Both the position numbers and the translations under genes were made by a program. From positions 1 to 64,000 of the forward strand of contig JAOANE010000003.1 in the NCBI GenBank assembly GCA_025194985.1: DNA of 64,000 nt. The letters run 5' to 3'. The notes under the pieces were generated by a model, which was not told where the DNA came from, did no database searches, and saw only the letters and a list, made by a program, of their open reading frames with translations. Source of the DNA: Regnicoccus frigidus. Lineage in GTDB: Bacteria > Cyanobacteriota > Cyanobacteriia > PCC-6307 > Cyanobiaceae. Position 1 is the stretch's first letter. Every line of letters begins with the position of its first letter. Below, piece by piece: positions 42,144-50,778 of this stretch.

Positions 42144-43932
42144 ACAGCGGCTGGGCCTTCTGAGTTGGGGCCTGCTGGCGAAGTGCTTTCTGGGGAGCGG
42201 CCTGCTGCTGACACCTCTGGCCAGCGCCAACGTGCTGCAGGAAGGCGGAGAGCGCTTTTCGCCGGTGCGCTCCAGTGGCGGCATGGTGGCGAGCCAGGAA
42301 GCTGAAGCGTCGCGGGTAGGGCGTGACATCCTGCGCCGGGGTGGCAATGCCGTGGACGCCGCGGTGGCCACCTCCTTCGCCCTGGCGGTGACGCTGCCCC
42401 AGGCCGGCAACATCGGCGGCGGCGGTTTTCTGGTGCTGTGGCGGCCCGACACGGCAACGGCAGGAGCGCCCCTGCTGGAGGGGGAGACGCGGGTGGGACG
42501 GGGGCGGGCGGTGACGATCAATTTCCGGGAGAAGGCCCCCCTGGCTGCCCGGGCCGATCTCTTCCTTGCTGCCGATGGATCGGTGGATCGCCTCAAGGCC
42601 ACCCGCAGCCTGCTGAGCACGGGCGTGCCTGGCACCGTGGCCGGGCTGGTGCTGGCCCAGCGCCGCTACGGACGCCTGCCGCTCGCCGCCGTGATCGCCC
42701 CTGCGATCGCCCTGGCCAAAGATGGAATCGTGGTCAGCCACGAGCTAGCGGGCTCCTTGAAGGCGGCGGCCCCACGGCTCAAGGCCGACCCCACCTCAGC
42801 CCAGCTGTTCTTCAAGCCCGGCGGTCTGGCCTATGCGCCCGGTGATCGGCTGCGCCAGCCCCTGCTGGCCGCCACCCTCGGCCGCATCGCCCGCGAAGGG
42901 GAAGAGGGTTTCTACGCCGGGCCGGTGGCGGACCAGCTGGTGGCCCTGATGCGTGAGCAAGGCGGGTTGATCACTGCCGCCGACCTCAGCGCTTACCGCG
43001 CCAGGGCGATGGCTCCGCTGATCGGTGATTGGCGCGGCCATGCCGTCATCGCCATGCCGCCACCCAGCTCTGGGGGCGTCACCTTGATCCAGCTGCTGCG
43101 CATGCTCGAGGGCTTCGATCTGGCGGCCATGGGGCTCAACAGCGCCGCCAGCCTGCACTTGATGGTGGAGGCGATGAACCTGGCCTACCTGGATCGCAAC
43201 GCCCTGCTCGGTGACCCCCGCTTCGTGGCGATGCCCCTGGAGAAGCTGCTCAGCTCCGCCTACGCCTCCCGCCAACGGGCCCGCATCCAGCTCAACCGCC
43301 ATACGCCCTCCCTGCAGCTCTCGCCACAGGCACCTGGCCTCCAGGAAGGCCCCAACACCACCCACCTCTCGGTGATCGACCGTGACGGCAGCCTGGTGGC
43401 CACCACCACCACACTCAACTTCGCCTTCGGCAATGGGGTGAGTGTGCCCGGAGCCGGTTTCCTGCTCAACAACGAGATGGACGACTTCACGGCCAAACCG
43501 GGCGTGCCCAACGCCTTCGGCCTGGTGCAAGGGGAGGCCAACGCGATCGCGCCGGGCAAACAGCCGCTCTCCTCGATGGCGCCCACGCTGGTGCTCGACC
43601 GACGCGGCGGGCCACTCCTGGCCACCGGCAGCCCGGGTGGCAGCCGCATCATCACCATCGTGCTGCAGGTGCTGCTTAATCGCCTCGAGCACGGCCTCAA
43701 CCTGGCCTCAGCCGTGGCCACCAGCCGGATCCACAGCCAGCTCTGGCCCGATCAGCTCAGCCACGAGCAGGGCCTCAGCCCCGACAGCCTGCGGTTGCTG
43801 CAAAACCTGGGCCACCAGTTGCAGCCATCACGGGCGATGGGCTCTGCCCATTCGGTTGAGGCCCTGCCGGAAGGCGGCAGCCTGGGGGTGGCGGACCCCC
43901 GCCGCTCCGGAGCCCTGGCCATCGGCGAATGA
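42130..43932 (+). CDS. ggt: Gamma-glutamyltransferase
   Basis: 600 residues from ATG 42130; a GTG four codons upstream is an alternative. A signal peptide (LLAKCFLGSGLLLTPLASA) indicates export. Family motifs: GGMVASQEAEASRVG, GGNAVDAAVATSFALAV, INFREKAPLAA, and the autoprocessing threonine in NTTHLSVIDRDGSLVATT. The C-terminal small subunit has PLSSMAPTLVL and ATGSPGGSRIITIVLQVL. It cleaves gamma-glutamyl bonds of glutathione outside the cytoplasm. It is coupled to the upstream oxoprolinase. Confidence 0.95.
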   Translation: MARPEQRLGLLSWGLLAKCFLGSGLLLTPLASANVLQEGGERFSPVRSSGGMVASQEAEASRVGRDILRRGGNAVDAAVATSFALAVTLPQAGNIGGGGFLVLWRPDTATAGAPLLEGETRVGRGRAVTINFREKAPLAARADLFLAADGSVDRLKATRSLLSTGVPGTVAGLVLAQRRYGRLPLAAVIAPAIALAKDGIVVSHELAGSLKAAAPRLKADPTSAQLFFKPGGLAYAPGDRLRQPLLAATLGRIAREGEEGFYAGPVADQLVALMREQGGLITAADLSAYRARAMAPLIGDWRGHAVIAMPPPSSGGVTLIQLLRMLEGFDLAAMGLNSAASLHLMVEAMNLAYLDRNALLGDPRFVAMPLEKLLSSAYASRQRARIQLNRHTPSLQLSPQAPGLQEGPNTTHLSVIDRDGSLVATTTTLNFAFGNGVSVPGAGFLLNNEMDDFTAKPGVPNAFGLVQGEANAIAPGKQPLSSMAPTLVLDRRGGPLLATGSPGGSRIITIVLQVLLNRLEHGLNLASAVATSRIHSQLWPDQLSHEQGLSPDSLRLLQNLGHQLQPSRAMGSAHSVEALPEGGSLGVADPRRSGALAIGE

Positions 43933-43950
43933 AGCCCACTCCCGCAGACT

Positions 43951-44124
43951 GTGGGTAGCGCCCTTGCAGCTGGATCCTTGCTTGCTTCCCTCGCCCCTCT
44001 GGGCCCTGTCGCCGAGATGACCTCCCAGGAATGGATGTGGAGCGGCGGGCTGATCCAGATTGCCCTGCTCCTTGGCGCCGTGCTCGGTGCCTTCTGGCTG
44101 GTGGGACGCCGCAAGGAAGAATAA
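43951..44124 (+). CDS. Small single-pass membrane protein
   Basis: 57 codons from GTG 43951 to TAA 44122. A weakly hydrophobic N-terminus (ALAAGSLLASLAPLGPVAE) precedes MTSQEWMWSGG, then the helix LIQIALLLGAVLGAFWLVGRR and KEE. ATG 44017 gives a 35-residue form containing the helix. No Shine-Dalgarno marks either. It sits 18 bases after ggt and may be in the same transcript. I do not recognise it; composition and clean ending in RRKEE make it look like a real small membrane protein. Confidence 0.45.
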   Translation: MGSALAAGSLLASLAPLGPVAEMTSQEWMWSGGLIQIALLLGAVLGAFWLVGRRKEE

Positions 44125-44153
44125 AAAAAATGAGCTGCTGACAGAACGAACCT

Positions 44154-44684
44154 TCAGCTGGGTGAAGCGGCCTCTGCAGCCGAAGCTGGCGCCGTTAACA
44201 GATTCACGGCCGAGAGCGCCAGGGCCACACCGAACAGCGTGCCGAGGGCCCAGAGGCTGTCGCTGGGCCACTGGGCAACCAGCAGTCCCCCGAGCAAGGT
44301 GGTGATCAGCCCATCAATAAGAACCAGACCCCGAGCCGGAACGGCGCTGGCAGCGGCGGCGGCCAGTTCCATCACCCCCTCGAAGGCCACCAGCAGGCCA
44401 ACGAAGAGCGTGAGGCTCACCTCGCTGCCCACCGGATTGAGCAAGATCCAAACGCCGGTCCCGATGTAGAGCAGGGCAGAGAAGCCGCGAAACACCCTGT
44501 CGCTGAGGCTGCCGCTACCGGTCAGTCGGATCAGCTGGGCCACCCCGGCGGCGATCGCCACCCCACCGATGCCGATGGTCAGCAGGGTGGCCGAGACGAA
44601 GGGAAGGGCGATTGAAAGGCCGGCGGCGGCGAACAGCAAACCGGCGGTGAGCCAGCGCAGCGGGCGGGAGGCGGGAGCCGTCAA
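44154..44684 (-). CDS. HdeD-family (DUF308) membrane protein
   Basis: 176 residues with six helices in three pairs: LTAGLLFAAAGLSIALPF, LLTIGIGGVAIAAGVAQLI, ALLYIGTGVWILLNP, LTLFVGLLVAFEGVMELA, LIDGLITTLLGGLLVAQWP and LGTLFGVALALSAVNLL. The repeated G-x-x-L/E-G pattern is that of HdeD, an acid-stress-related membrane protein in E. coli. Function here is not known. It is a lone minus-strand gene between ggt and the oxidase operon. Confidence 0.85.
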   Translation of the reverse strand: MTAPASRPLRWLTAGLLFAAAGLSIALPFVSATLLTIGIGGVAIAAGVAQLIRLTGSGSLSDRVFRGFSALLYIGTGVWILLNPVGSEVSLTLFVGLLVAFEGVMELAAAAASAVPARGLVLIDGLITTLLGGLLVAQWPSDSLWALGTLFGVALALSAVNLLTAPASAAEAASPS

Positions 44685-44815
44685 AGCGAAAAAACGAGTG
44701 CGTTCAGGCTAAGGGGGGTCTGATCAACAAGCTCAAGGAGCGTTTGGATAAGCGAGCAGGGTTCGCAGAAGGCCCCTCCGCAAGCTGGAATGGGGGGACA
44801 GCTTCATCCCCGCCC

Positions 44816-45313
44816 ATGTTCGAGCTGTTGCCCCAGCTCAACGATCGCAACCTGCCCTGGATGGACACGATCCATCCGATCGTGGTGCACTTTGTGATCG
44901 CAATGGCCCTGATCGCCTTCGTCTTTGATCTGATCGGGGTCTGGGCCAAGCGGCCGGCCCTGTTCGAGGTCAGCTTCTGGAATCTGCTGTTCGCCACTGC
45001 GGCGATCTTCATCGCGATCATCTTCGGCCAGGTGGAGGCCGGACTGGCCAACCCCTACGGCGCCTCGCGCGACATCCTCAACCTGCACAGCACCCTGGGC
45101 TGGGTGCTAGCCGGCGTGCTCTCGGTGCTCACCGGTTGGCGTTATGTGATCCGCAGCCGTGACCCGCTCAAGCTGCCCCTGGCCTTCCTGGGGGCCGGCG
45201 CGCTGCTCAGTGCCCTGGTGGTGGTCCAGGTGATACTGGGCAACCAGCTGATCTGGGTCTACGGGCTGCACACCGTCAGGGTGGTGGAAGCGATGCGGGC
45301 AGGACAGGTGTGA
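44816..45313 (+). CDS. DUF2231 membrane protein, first of the oxidase operon
   Basis: 165 residues from ATG 44816. Four helices; the opening NLPWMDTIHPIVVHFVIAMALIA with paired histidines (IHPIVVHF) is the DUF2231 signature, and a further histidine occurs in LNLHSTLGWVLAGVL. Histidine placement suggests haem or metal binding but this is not proven. DUF2231 genes precede alternative respiratory oxidase genes in other cyanobacteria. It overlaps the next gene (TGATG). Confidence 0.8.
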   Translation: MFELLPQLNDRNLPWMDTIHPIVVHFVIAMALIAFVFDLIGVWAKRPALFEVSFWNLLFATAAIFIAIIFGQVEAGLANPYGASRDILNLHSTLGWVLAGVLSVLTGWRYVIRSRDPLKLPLAFLGAGALLSALVVVQVILGNQLIWVYGLHTVRVVEAMRAGQV

Positions 45314-45912
45314 TGGATCCAGCCAACCTGCACCTGCTGAGCCTGGGTGCCAACAACCTGCCCTACCGGTTGCCGATCCATCCGAACCTGGTGCATCTCA
45401 GCATCGGCCTGTTCGTGATCGCGATTGCCTTCGACATCGCCGGGGCGGTGTTTCCCCTGGAGAAACGGCTGTTCCGTTTCCTGGCCTTGCCGGTGACCCG
45501 CGCCGGCTTTCACGATGTGGGCTGGTACAACCTGTTGGCCTGCTGCCTGATCAGCTTCTTCACCGTGGCCGCTGGCTTCGTGGAGATGCAGCTGGCGGTG
45601 CCGTTGCCGGGCGTCGTCAGCAGCTTCGGCATGGGCAGCACCGCCACCATGCTCTGGCATGGAGCCGGCGGCGTGGCCCTGCTGTTCGCGATCGTGGCGA
45701 TGACGCTCTGGCGCGGTTTCCAGCGCTTCGACTGGCGCAGCGAAATGGGCCGTCAGGTGCAGTGGAGCTACCTGCTCACCGGCGTGCTGCTGCTGGGCGC
45801 CATGGCCTGGCATGGCACCCTCGGCGCCCAGCTGGCTGTTGAGTTCGGGGTGCATGTGACGGCCAACCAGCTGCTGGCGGCCGGTGCCGATCTCAACGAG
45901 GCCCTGCCATGA
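45313..45912 (+). CDS. DUF2231 membrane protein, second of the oxidase operon
   Basis: 199 residues from ATG 45313. PYRLPIHPNLVHLSIGLFVIAI repeats the paired-histidine opening of the preceding gene, with TMLWHGAGGVALLF, and MAWHGTLGAQLAVEFGVHV adding more histidines. Four helices. Its last 4 bases overlap the subunit II gene, so all are co-translated. Probably an assembly or electron-transfer partner of the oxidase; that is inference from position. Confidence 0.8.
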   Translation: MDPANLHLLSLGANNLPYRLPIHPNLVHLSIGLFVIAIAFDIAGAVFPLEKRLFRFLALPVTRAGFHDVGWYNLLACCLISFFTVAAGFVEMQLAVPLPGVVSSFGMGSTATMLWHGAGGVALLFAIVAMTLWRGFQRFDWRSEMGRQVQWSYLLTGVLLLGAMAWHGTLGAQLAVEFGVHVTANQLLAAGADLNEALP

Positions 45913-46850
45913 CCAGCACGCCGTCGCGCCCCAACCTGCCAGCCATCGCTGGGCTGGTCTTCTGGATCGGGCTGCTGGTCTGGTTCAGCTTCTGGATGGG
46001 CCAGCAGTCCTTCGGCTGGCTGCCGGTGCAGGCCTCCAGCGCCGCACCCCTGGTGGATGGCCTGTTCAGCTTCGAGACAGCCGTTGCCACCTTCGTCTTC
46101 GCCGGGGTGGTGTCGGTGATGGCCTGGGTGATGCTGTTCAACCGGGCGGCGAAGTACGACATCAGTGACGCAGAGCCGATCGAGGGCAACACCAAGCTCG
46201 AGATCATCTGGACGGTGATTCCACTGCTGCTGGTCATGGGGATCGCCTATTACACGATCGATGTGAACCGCCAGATCGGTCTGATCGGACCGATGGACCA
46301 TGTGCACGGCGATCGGCTGGCCAGTGATCAGCAGCCCGCCAGCGGTGCCGCCGTGGCCCCGCAGGCCGAGATCGAGGTGATCGCCCGCCAGTGGTCGTGG
46401 GAGTTCCGCTACCCCGGTGCGGCAGTCAGCGCCACCGAGCTGCACCTGCCGTTGGATCGCCGGGTGGGATTGCAGCTGCGCAGCGAGGACGTGATCCATG
46501 GCTTCTACGTGCCGGCGTTCCGGCTCAAGCAGCAGGTGATCCCGGGCCGCTCGATCGCCTTTTTCCTCACACCCACCCGGGAGGGCCGCTACCGGCTGCG
46601 GGATTCGGAATACAGCGGCACCTGGTTCGCCGCCAACCAGGTGGATGTGGTGGTCCAGAGCGAAACCGACTACCAGGACTGGCTGCGCCGGGCCAGCCGC
46701 CTGCCGCTGCAGCCCGGACTCAGCGATGCCTCCAGGGAGTACGCCCTGCGCCAGAGCCGCACGCGGCCGTCGGGATACGCCACTGTGGTTCCTGCGCCGC
46801 CGCCGATGGTGAACGTCCCCGGCTCCAACACCCTTCCCCACGACGGTTGA
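45909..46850 (+). CDS. ctaC: Cytochrome oxidase subunit II of alternative (quinol-type) oxidase, CuA site lost
   Basis: 313 residues with two N-terminal helices (AIAGLVFWIGLLVWFSFWMG; VATFVFAGVVSVMAWVMLF), then EGNTKLEIIWTVIPLLLVMG and a cupredoxin domain (IEVIARQWSWEFRYPG, SEDVIHGFYVPAFRLKQQV). Where CuA enzymes have C-x-E-x-C-x3-H-x2-M, this protein reads DSEYSGTWFAAN, so both cysteines and the second histidine are gone. This is the hallmark of the cyanobacterial alternative respiratory terminal oxidase (ctaCII), thought to take electrons from plastoquinol. Translation is coupled to the DUF2231 gene upstream. Confidence 0.92.
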   Translation: MTSTPSRPNLPAIAGLVFWIGLLVWFSFWMGQQSFGWLPVQASSAAPLVDGLFSFETAVATFVFAGVVSVMAWVMLFNRAAKYDISDAEPIEGNTKLEIIWTVIPLLLVMGIAYYTIDVNRQIGLIGPMDHVHGDRLASDQQPASGAAVAPQAEIEVIARQWSWEFRYPGAAVSATELHLPLDRRVGLQLRSEDVIHGFYVPAFRLKQQVIPGRSIAFFLTPTREGRYRLRDSEYSGTWFAANQVDVVVQSETDYQDWLRRASRLPLQPGLSDASREYALRQSRTRPSGYATVVPAPPPMVNVPGSNTLPHDG

Positions 46851-46857
46851 TCGCGCC

Positions 46858-48561
46858 ATGACCATCACCCCTTTCGATCCGGGCCTCAGCGCCGCCCCCA
46901 CGCCGCAGCCCAAGGCTCCGAACAGCTGGAAGCGTTACTTCAGCTTCAACACCGATGCCAAGGTGATCGGGATTCAATACATCGCCACCGCCCTGATCTT
47001 TCTGTTGGTCGGCGGGCTGCTGGCCATGATCATGCGCGGCGAATTGATCACCCCTGAGGCTGATCTTGTTGATCGAACGGTGTACAACGGCCTCTACACC
47101 ATGCATGGCACGATCATGCTGTTCCTGTTCATGTTCCCGGTACTCAATGGGCTCAACAACCTCCTGATCCCCTGCATGATCGGCGCCCCGGACATGGCCT
47201 TTCCGCGGCTGAATGCGGCGGCCTTCTGGCTTGTGCCCGTCTTCGGTGTGATCCTGATGGCCAGCTTCCTGGTGCCGGGTGGTCCGGCCGCCTCCGGCTG
47301 GTGGTCCTATCCGCCGGTGAGCCTGCAGAACCCGCTGGGCTTCCTGATCAACGGCGAGGCGCTCTGGATTGTGGCCGTGGCCCTCTCGGGTGTGTCCTCG
47401 ATCATGGGGGCGATCAACTTTGTGACCACGATCCTGCGCATGCGGGCGCCGGGGATGACCCTGTTCCGGATGCCGATCTTCTGCTGGACGGCGCTCTCCG
47501 CCCAGATCATTCAATTGATCGGCCTGCCGGCCCTCACCGGTGGCGCCCTGATGTTGTTGTTTGACCTGGTGGTGGGCACCTCGTTTTACAGGCCGGAGGG
47601 CGGCGGTGATCCGGTGCTCTATCAACACTTCTTCTGGTTTTATTCCCACCCCGCCGTCTATGTGATCATCCTGCCGGTGTTCGGGGTGTTCTCCGAGCTG
47701 TTTCCGGTCTATGCCCGCAAGCCTCTCTTCGGCTATCGCTTTGTGGCGATGGCCTCGTTGGTGATTGTGGCGCTGAGCCTGGTGGTCTGGGTGCACCACA
47801 TGTTCCCCAGCGGCGTGCCCCAGTGGATGCGTGATCTGTTCATGGTCACCACCATGCTGATCGCCGTGCCCACCGGCATCAAGGTGTTCGCCTGGCTCGC
47901 CACACTCTGGGGCGGCAAGTTACGGCTGAATACGCCGATGCTGTTTGCCCTCGGCGGCCTGTTCAACTTCGTGTTTGCCGGCGTCACCGGCATCATGCTG
48001 GCCACGGTGCCGGTGGACATCCATGTGAACAACACCTATTTTGTGGTGGGGCACTTTCACTACGTGATTTATGGCGCTGCCACCATGGGCGTGTATGCCG
48101 CGATCTATCACTGGTTCCCTAAATTCACCGGCAAGATGTATTACGAGGGCCTGGGGCAGCTCCATTTCCTGCTCACCTTCATCGGCACCAACCTGAATTT
48201 CTTCCCGATGCACCCGCTCGGGCTGATGGGCATGCCCCGCCGGGTGTCGTCCTACGACCCGGAATTCGCCTTCTGGAATGTGCTTGCCAGCCTCGGTGCC
48301 TTTCTGCTGGGGGTCTCGATCATTCCCTTCCTGCTCAATCTGGTCAGCTCACTGGTGCGCGGCAAGCAGGCGCCGGCCAACCCCTGGAACGCGATCGGCC
48401 TGGAGTGGCTGCTGCCCTCGCCACCTCCGGCCGAGAACTTCGAGGAGAACGTACCCACCGTGATCAGCGGCCCCTACGGCTACGGCAGCGGCCTTCCCCT
48501 GGTGGAACACCAGGAGCGCTATCCCCGCGCCACTGATTTCCTCGCCACTGGGCAGGCCTGA
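46858..48561 (+). CDS. ctaD: Cytochrome oxidase subunit I
   Basis: 567 residues, about 12 helices. Haem and CuB ligands are visible: H in YTMHGTIMLFLFMFPVL, H-x3-Y in FWFYSHPAVYVIILPVFG, HH in VWVHHMFPSG, and H-x-H in FVVGHFHYVIYG. The D-channel-like GTNLNFFPMHPLGLMGMPRR is present. It holds the oxygen-reducing centre. In an operon with a CuA-less subunit II it belongs to the alternative oxidase (ctaDII). It starts 7 bases after subunit II. Confidence 0.95.
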   Translation: MTITPFDPGLSAAPTPQPKAPNSWKRYFSFNTDAKVIGIQYIATALIFLLVGGLLAMIMRGELITPEADLVDRTVYNGLYTMHGTIMLFLFMFPVLNGLNNLLIPCMIGAPDMAFPRLNAAAFWLVPVFGVILMASFLVPGGPAASGWWSYPPVSLQNPLGFLINGEALWIVAVALSGVSSIMGAINFVTTILRMRAPGMTLFRMPIFCWTALSAQIIQLIGLPALTGGALMLLFDLVVGTSFYRPEGGGDPVLYQHFFWFYSHPAVYVIILPVFGVFSELFPVYARKPLFGYRFVAMASLVIVALSLVVWVHHMFPSGVPQWMRDLFMVTTMLIAVPTGIKVFAWLATLWGGKLRLNTPMLFALGGLFNFVFAGVTGIMLATVPVDIHVNNTYFVVGHFHYVIYGAATMGVYAAIYHWFPKFTGKMYYEGLGQLHFLLTFIGTNLNFFPMHPLGLMGMPRRVSSYDPEFAFWNVLASLGAFLLGVSIIPFLLNLVSSLVRGKQAPANPWNAIGLEWLLPSPPPAENFEENVPTVISGPYGYGSGLPLVEHQERYPRATDFLATGQA

Positions 48562-48565
48562 AGCG

Positions 48566-49201
48566 ATGACCCTCACCCCCGCCAGCCCAGATCCCCTCTC
48601 AGGCCTTGATCAGAACGCCGGCCCGACTGACGGCCACGCGTCCGGTCACAGCAGCCATGCCAACCACAGCCTGACGGGATTCATCATTTTTCTGTGCTCC
48701 GAGAGCATTATTTTCTTCGCCTTCTTCACCGGCTACGCGGTGTTAAAGCTCTCCTCGCTCAACTGGCTCCCCCCTGGCGTGGAGGGCCTGGAGTGGCGCA
48801 CGCCCCTGGCTTACACGGCGGTGCTGGTGTCCAGCAGCGGCACGATCGCCCTGGCCGAATGGTTCCTGAATCGCGGCAACCTCTGGGGATTCCGTGCCTT
48901 CTGGTTGCTGAGCATGGCCATGGGCACGGTCTTTCTCTATGGCCAGGCGGTGGAGTGGGCTGGGCTGTCCTTTGGCATCACCAGCGGCAGCTTCGGCAGC
49001 TGCTTCTACCTGCTCACGGGCTTCCACGGCCTGCATGTGGCCAGCGGCGTCCTGCTGATGGGGCTGATGCTGATTCGTTCCTTCCGCGCCGGCAATTATG
49101 AAGGCGGCGAGCAGGGGGTGGTGGCCGCCTCGCTGTTCTGGCATTTCGTCGATGTGATCTGGGTGCTGCTGTTCCTTCTGCTTTACGCCTGGCCGGCATG
49201 A
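48566..49201 (+). CDS. ctaE: Cytochrome oxidase subunit III
   Basis: 211 residues, five helices. HSLTGFIIFLCSESIIFFAFF is the family's second-helix element with its acidic residue, then LAYTAVLVSSSGTIALAEWFL, LTGFHGLHVASGVLLMGLM and ASLFWHFVDVIWVLLFLLLY, the C-terminal W-H-F-V-D-x-V-W signature. The N-terminus is polar (about 35 residues). It stabilises subunit I. It is 4 bases after ctaD and overlaps the GMC gene's ATG (ATGA). Confidence 0.93.
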   Translation: MTLTPASPDPLSGLDQNAGPTDGHASGHSSHANHSLTGFIIFLCSESIIFFAFFTGYAVLKLSSLNWLPPGVEGLEWRTPLAYTAVLVSSSGTIALAEWFLNRGNLWGFRAFWLLSMAMGTVFLYGQAVEWAGLSFGITSGSFGSCFYLLTGFHGLHVASGVLLMGLMLIRSFRAGNYEGGEQGVVAASLFWHFVDVIWVLLFLLLYAWPA

Positions 49202-50703
49202 TCATTGACGACGCCCACTACGACATGATCGTGATCGGCAGCGGCGCCGCTGGAGGCACCGTGGCGGCTTCCCTGGCCGCCAAAGGCCGCAGGGTCCTGA
49301 TCCTGGAGCGGGGCGGCTCCCTGCCCCTGGAAGACCAGAACGTCTCCGATGTCGATCTCTTTCAGAAGGATCGCTATCACCCCAGTGAACAGTGGTTCGG
49401 CACCGACGGTGACCCCTTCAACCCCCAGGCGATCTATGCCCTGGGCGGCAACACCAAGATCTGGGGCGCCGTGCTTGAACGCATGCGCGAGGCCGAGTTC
49501 GACGGCCTGGCGATGCAGGAAGGTCAGGCCCCGCGCTGGGGCCTCAGCTACGCCGAGCTGGCCCCCTGGTATGACCGGGCCGAAGCCCTGTACAGGGTCC
49601 ACGGGCAGGCTGGCATCGATCCCACCGAGCCAGCACGGGCCACCGACTTTCCCCACCGGCCCCTGGCGATCGAGCCCTTTCTCGAGCCGCTGCGCTCGGC
49701 CCTGGAGCGGCAGGGTTGCCGTCCCTACGACCTGCCACTCACCTGGTCAGAAGATCCAGAGGATCCCAGCGGCGATGCCGAGTTGTTCGGTGTGGCCGCC
49801 GCCCTGAAGCACCCGGCCACCCAGCTGCGCACCGGGGCCAAGGTCACCCGCCTGCACGTGAACCCCAGTGGCAGCGACGTGCGGGGGGTGGAGGCGGTGA
49901 TCGACGGCCAGAGCTGGCTGTTCCGCGGCGACCAGGTGGTGCTCGCCGCCGGGGCGATCAACACCCCCGCCATCCTGCTGGCGTCGGCCAGTGATCGCCA
50001 TCCCGAAGGGCTGGCCAACGGCTCAGGCCAGGTGGGCCGCAATCTGATGAAGTTGCAGCTCAGCGCGATTCTGCAGCTGGCCACATCAGCCAATTCCGCT
50101 CGCTATCCCCGCAGCCTCGGCGTCAACGACTACTACTGGGGCGATCAGAACGTCAGTTTTCCGCTCGGCCATATCGAGAACGGCGGCGGCGTTCTTCAGG
50201 ATCCGCTCTTCGCCGAATCGCCGCCGGTGCTGTCGCTGGTCACGAAGCTGCTGCCCAACGCAACCTTGGCCCAGCTCGCCTCCCGCTCGGTCTGTTGGTG
50301 GGCCACCAGCGCCGTGCTGCCAGACCCTGAAAACCGCATCACCCTGCGCAACAAGCGGATTCGCATTCAATACCTGGCCAACAATCTCGAAGCCCACGAC
50401 CGGCTGGTTTACCGCTGGCTCGACACCCTGCAGGCCGTTGAAGCCGACCCCCAGACCCAGGTGGTCAAGAAAGCCTGGATCCATCCCCGTGGCGAGGCGC
50501 CGCTGGCGGTGATGGGCTACGCCTGCGGCACCTGCCGGATGGGCAGCGATCCCGCCATCTCCGTGGTGGGCCTCAACGGCCGTAGTCACGAAGTGGGCAA
50601 CTTGACCGTGGCCGACGCCAGTGTTTTTCCCAGCTGCCCAGGCCTCTCGCCCGGCCTGACGGTGATCGCCAACGCCCTTCGCTTGGCTGAAGCGATCGCC
50701 TGA
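49198..50703 (+). CDS. GMC-family FAD oxidoreductase, coupled to the oxidase operon
   Basis: 501 residues. YDMIVIGSGAAGGTVAASLAA is the FAD-binding Rossmann motif, and LGGNTKIWGAVLERMR is the substrate/FAD loop. VVLAAGAINTPAILLAS is the GMC signature 2, and MGYACGTCRMGSDP plus VADASVFPSCPGLSPGLTVIA form the C-terminal FAD/catalytic region. In many bacterial dehydrogenases of this type the CGTCRMG segment follows a histidine; here it reads YACGTCRMG. No signal peptide is seen. ATGA overlap with ctaE makes it a true operon member. It may oxidise an alcohol or sugar and pass electrons to the quinone pool; the substrate is unknown. Confidence 0.85.
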   Translation: MIIDDAHYDMIVIGSGAAGGTVAASLAAKGRRVLILERGGSLPLEDQNVSDVDLFQKDRYHPSEQWFGTDGDPFNPQAIYALGGNTKIWGAVLERMREAEFDGLAMQEGQAPRWGLSYAELAPWYDRAEALYRVHGQAGIDPTEPARATDFPHRPLAIEPFLEPLRSALERQGCRPYDLPLTWSEDPEDPSGDAELFGVAAALKHPATQLRTGAKVTRLHVNPSGSDVRGVEAVIDGQSWLFRGDQVVLAAGAINTPAILLASASDRHPEGLANGSGQVGRNLMKLQLSAILQLATSANSARYPRSLGVNDYYWGDQNVSFPLGHIENGGGVLQDPLFAESPPVLSLVTKLLPNATLAQLASRSVCWWATSAVLPDPENRITLRNKRIRIQYLANNLEAHDRLVYRWLDTLQAVEADPQTQVVKKAWIHPRGEAPLAVMGYACGTCRMGSDPAISVVGLNGRSHEVGNLTVADASVFPSCPGLSPGLTVIANALRLAEAIA

Positions 50704-50778
50704 GCGGGGTCTGGAATCGGATCGCCTGAGCCGTTCCCTTTAGGGTGGTGGCCCAGGATTTGGCAGAGGTGATCGTTC

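Noticed and set aside
38319..42635. Very long minus-strand open frame opposite the oxoprolinase and ggt genes
   Set aside because: It is a composition shadow of high-GC codons; the plus strand carries full family motifs and the minus translation is histidine/glutamine/arginine-rich with none.
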